From UBA935 sp031555615 (GTDB lineage: Bacteria; Bacillota; Clostridia; Lachnospirales; Lachnospiraceae): 64,000 bases of DNA. Positions within the stretch are counted from its first letter, which is position 1, and every line of letters starts with the position of its first letter. The notes beneath the pieces were generated by a model that ran no database searches, had not been told where the DNA came from, and saw only the letters and a program-made list of their open reading frames with translations. This document shows, piece by piece, positions 61,338-64,000 of this stretch. The stretch is from NCBI GenBank assembly GCA_031555615.1, contig JAVBUF010000040.1:49770-113769 (forward strand), given 5' to 3'. A program made the position numbers and the translations under genes.

Positions 61338-61763
61338 ATGTATAAGCAGATGAGACTGCTGGTGATGGCAATGTTTATGGCGGCCACACTTGCCCTGGCA
61401 GGCTGCGGCAGCGGCGATAACATGATGGAGAAAATGAAGGATTTGGAGTTTACGGTTTTGAGTGAGGATGATTTTCCGGAAGAACTGAAGACAATGATTG
61501 ATGAAAAAAAGGTGCAGCCTTTTAAGATGACATATCAGGATAATGGATTTATGTACATTTGTATTGGTTACGGGCAGCAGGAAACCGGCGGTTACAGTAT
61601 TTGCGTAAACGATCTGTATGAGACGGATAACGCCATTTATGCAGACACCACCCTTTTGGGACCGGAACCCGGAACCATCGATCTCACCAAGAAGAACAGT
61701 CCATCTTACCCGACGATCGTGTTGAAGACGGAATATTTGGAAAAATCAGTGGTTTTTAATTAG
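61338..61763 (+). CDS. PrcB-like lipoprotein
   Basis: A 141-residue lipoprotein. The signal peptide ends in the lipobox LALAGC with Cys near residue 22. The mature part has the pattern of the PrcB C-terminal domain (FMYICIGYGQQETGGYSICV and TTLLGPEPG), named for a subunit of the treponemal PrcA/PrcB/PrtP protease complex and widespread as small lipoproteins in Firmicutes. The ATG at 61338 gives a proper signal peptide; an in-frame start at 61284 would not. It lies 81 bases after htrA and ends in a terminator. A role in surface protein folding or proteolysis is inferred. Confidence 0.75.
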   Translation: MYKQMRLLVMAMFMAATLALAGCGSGDNMMEKMKDLEFTVLSEDDFPEELKTMIDEKKVQPFKMTYQDNGFMYICIGYGQQETGGYSICVNDLYETDNAIYADTTLLGPEPGTIDLTKKNSPSYPTIVLKTEYLEKSVVFN

Positions 61764-61806
61764 GAGAAAATGCAATAGTCAGTTATAAGCAGATTTAAAA
61801 TGGAAA

Positions 61807-61835
61807 AACACCGCAACAGTTTGTGGTGTTTTTTT
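61807..61835 (+). terminator. Rho-independent terminator after the PrcB-like gene
   Basis: A 10-bp stem with one G-U pair, AACACCGCAA (61807-61816) and TTGTGGTGTT (61821-61830), four-base loop, then five T. Confidence 0.8.
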
Positions 61836-61879
61836 AGTGGTTATAATTGGAAGTTTTTGTGATGTCAACCGGGGCTGGT

Positions 61880-61914
61880 TTGACACGGTATTGACACACT
61901 TGATGTGATATAAT
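61880..61914 (+). promoter_or_regulatory. Promoter region of the glycine-rich protein with TTGACAC repeats
   Basis: A consensus TATAAT (61909-61914) lies 82 bases before the ATG. Two direct repeats TTGACAC start at 61880 and 61891, an 11-base step. Neither is at the usual 17-base distance from the -10 box, so one or both may be an activator site. Confidence 0.4.
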
Positions 61915-61996
61915 AAAACATTTCCCGACAATGGTGAAAAGCAATGCAGTAATCAGATAAAATACAATAAATTTTCTCTAAGGAGAGCGGATAAGT

Positions 61997-64000
61997 ATGA
62001 ATAAAAAAATAAAGAAATTTAAAAATTATTTTCTCAGTATTTGTATGATAGTTTCGATGTTGGCCGGAGTGGATATTGGCTTTATCCAATGGGATGGTTT
62101 GGCCATGAAAGCAAGTGCGGCGGAATACAAAGAATACTGGGAAGACTGGACGATATTGCCCACAACCGGAAATACAACTTTATCTGAAGGCGGAACATAC
62201 CGGGTAAATGCAACAAGCGGAACGGTAACGGTGAGTACACCCGGCGCAGGTCTAAACGGTCTTACTATTCCAGCAAATGCAACGGTAACGATCTACATAC
62301 CGGAAGGAGTTACATTGAAAGTCCAGGGCGGTGCCGGTTCTACTACGACAGGCGGAGGCGCAGGAATTTATCTGCCGTCCTCATCGGCGTTGGTTATCCG
62401 CGGCGGAGGTACCCTTAATGCCACAGGCGGGATTGCCGGAAGTGGTTCGACGGGAAGCCAGGGAGTGGCAGGACAACTTACGATTGTTAATCAGGGCGGC
62501 ACATGGTACGGTGGTGCTGGCGGTACCGGAGGAAACGGCGGAGGTGGTGCCGGCGCAGGTATTGGTACCAATGGCGGCGTGGGCAGCAGCAGTGGCGGAG
62601 CCGGAGGCGGACAATCTTACGAATCACATACTACAACGTGGTATGCGGCGACAGGTAATGGCGGCATTCAGGGTGGCACCGGTGGAACTTCCGGCGCAAT
62701 GGGAGCGTTGTATGTACTGGATACCGTTCAGGTATCAGGGAGCGGCGGCAGCGCCGGTGGTCAGGGGTTAGGGGGCACCGGTGTTACAACCGGCAACCGC
62801 TTAACGGATAAGGATAGTAAGTGGGGTAATGATTATTCCGTGGGTAACGGCGGCAATGGCGGCGGAGGCGGCGGAGGCGGAAGTGCTATTGGAATCGGCA
62901 GCGGAGGCGGAGGCGGAGGTCATGGTGGCGGAGGCGGTGGCGGAGGCAGATGGAAAGGCAGCGGTTGGCTGTTTCCCCATGGTTTCGGTGGTTATGGCGG
63001 TAATGGTGGTGCAGGCTACACGCAAAACGGTACAGCAGGTGCCCTAGGTGCAAGATCACCGCAAGCGGTGGATGGTGTAAGTGCTTCCGGTACCATTACA
63101 AGTACGAATGCAGGCGCCGGAGGCGCTGCCGGGGTTGCCGGCGGCAGAGGTGGTAACGGAACGGTATATAAAGCCGCAGGGGCGATGGTTTCCGGTGCAG
63201 CAAGTACAAATGCAATAGCTGCCAGCACTTTGACTTATAATGCCAATGGCGGTAGTTTGGGAGATGTACCCCAAAGTCAGATCAAATACAACAACGTTGC
63301 CGAATATATTACAAATAAAATCCCTCAAAAGGAGGGGTATGTTTTTCGTGGCTGGGCGAATTCGGAAACAGCAGTAACATCAGCATATGCGCCCGGCAGT
63401 TCCATTAGCAGCAGCATCAACCAGGATATTACCCTCTATGCCGTATGGACACCGCGGCCCACTGTTTCCATCAGCCGGACCATCCTTAACGAACGGGCAA
63501 GTGCTGACGGCGGTATTGCCGACACACTGATTCTTTCGGTAACTAACGGTGTCTTTGCAGCCGGAGCGGAAAGTAATTTGCAGTTTGCAAATATTCCGGC
63601 GGGTCTTGCTCCCAAGGTGGACAGAGTAGGCAATACCATGCTGCTGATTACCTTTGAGGGCAAGGCGGCTAATAGAACCCGGGTGGATGATGCCAGGGTA
63701 GCGGTTCCCGCAAATCAGATTACCTATCCGGGCTGTTTAAACCAGACACTGAACGCGGACTGGTCCATGGAAAGTATAAACTTTTCCTTTGTCTTCCGGC
63801 AGGCGGCCATTGCCCCCAATGCCCCCTGGTTCGTGGGGTCTGACGGTGTTTCCGAGGGTCCCCCCTGGGCGGATGCCATAACCCTTAACGGGGCAAGGCT
63901 CAACTCCTATGTATCCATTACCGGCGGAACCATAAAAGAGCGCGGTTTTGTTTATAACCCTGCGGCATTGGGGGAACCTGTCATCGGAGCGGGCACAGTT
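61997..64000 (+). CDS. Glycine-rich secreted surface protein with InlB-type repeat (3' end outside window)
   Basis: An open frame of 668 codons with no stop before the window end. It starts at the ATG at 61997 after AAGGAGAG. A long signal peptide is visible (KKIKKFKNYFLSICMIVSML, cleavage near KASA-AEYKEYW, residue 42). Residues about 110-410 are extraordinarily glycine-rich, with runs of eight Gly. Residues about 412-480 are a Listeria-Bacteroides (InlB B-type) repeat: TLTYNANGGSLGDVP, GYVFRGWANSE, ITLYAVW. Beta-rich sequence continues to the end. No sortase or S-layer anchor is visible in this part. Open frames on the opposite strand and in other phases here are composition shadows. Confidence 0.85.
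   Translation, partial: MNKKIKKFKNYFLSICMIVSMLAGVDIGFIQWDGLAMKASAAEYKEYWEDWTILPTTGNTTLSEGGTYRVNATSGTVTVSTPGAGLNGLTIPANATVTIYIPEGVTLKVQGGAGSTTTGGGAGIYLPSSSALVIRGGGTLNATGGIAGSGSTGSQGVAGQLTIVNQGGTWYGGAGGTGGNGGGGAGAGIGTNGGVGSSSGGAGGGQSYESHTTTWYAATGNGGIQGGTGGTSGAMGALYVLDTVQVSGSGGSAGGQGLGGTGVTTGNRLTDKDSKWGNDYSVGNGGNGGGGGGGGSAIGIGSGGGGGGHGGGGGGGGRWKGSGWLFPHGFGGYGGNGGAGYTQNGTAGALGARSPQAVDGVSASGTITSTNAGAGGAAGVAGGRGGNGTVYKAAGAMVSGAASTNAIAASTLTYNANGGSLGDVPQSQIKYNNVAEYITNKIPQKEGYVFRGWANSETAVTSAYAPGSSISSSINQDITLYAVWTPRPTVSISRTILNERASADGGIADTLILSVTNGVFAAGAESNLQFANIPAGLAPKVDRVGNTMLLITFEGKAANRTRVDDARVAVPANQITYPGCLNQTLNADWSMESINFSFVFRQAAIAPNAPWFVGSDGVSEGPPWADAITLNGARLNSYVSITGGTIKERGFVYNPAALGEPVIGAGTV

Noticed and set aside
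62331..63328. Several open frames on both strands within the glycine-rich region
   Set aside because: GC-rich GGN repeats have no stops in several phases. Only the frame from 61997 has a ribosome site, a signal peptide and a known domain.

Overview
The window reads as a chromosomal segment of a motile, low-to-mid GC, polysaccharide-rich member of the Clostridia, most like the Lachnospiraceae. The grounds are strong AGGAGG ribosome sites, a SigD/sigma-28 type flagellin promoter, Rpn/PD-(D/E)XK genes with Gly-Met-Glu-Ala tails, AgrC/LytTR regulation, LCP and GH25 wall enzymes and hemicellulose hydrolases. I see no rRNA, tRNA, CRISPR array, prophage or insertion sequence. No gene-free stretch exceeds 300 bases.

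Layout. 1-1674: end of a cytidylyltransferase-like gene and a metallophosphoesterase. 1788-8242: flagellin, an Rpn nuclease gene, three CgeB-like glycosyltransferases and a decayed Rpn tail; this looks like a flagellin or surface glycosylation island. 8247-10766: an AgrC/AgrA-like two-component system divergent from a small protein that looks like a bacterial stefin (cystatin). 10866-14381: PepD dipeptidase, a GT2-TPR glycosyltransferase and a coiled-coil protein. 14599-19720: an operon of FkbH-like enzyme, VOC protein, acyl carrier protein and MBOAT acyltransferase, followed by a radical SAM/SPASM enzyme. 19927-28278: an acetylesterase, a GH115 alpha-glucuronidase and a GH2 enzyme for decorated hemicellulose. 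28269-36538: an FAD oxidoreductase, a disrupted membrane protein, a second MBOAT with its SGNH partner, an SMR pair, an SGNH hydrolase broken by an amber codon and a small zinc-ribbon protein.

36762-59825 is a large cell-surface polysaccharide locus: two membrane-anchored GH25 muramidases, RmlB/RmlA/RmlC (no RmlD seen), a Wzm/Wzt-type ABC exporter whose ATPase has a C-terminal carbohydrate-binding-like domain, a methyltransferase-kinase fusion resembling the O-antigen chain terminator WbdD, five GT2 proteins, phosphoglucomutase, a WcaJ-type initiating phosphoglycosyltransferase and an LCP ligase. Together these could start a chain on undecaprenyl phosphate, extend it with deoxyhexose, cap it, export it and fix it to peptidoglycan. 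59919-64000: an HtrA protease, a PrcB-like lipoprotein and the start of a very glycine-rich secreted protein that runs off the window.

The points most worth following are the FkbH-ACP-MBOAT set (a Dlt-like acyl transfer route with a different loading enzyme), the stefin-like protein, the WbdD-like cap protein in an apparently Clostridial locus, and the oppositely composed low-complexity tails on the GH25 and LCP enzymes, whose genes share a promoter architecture.
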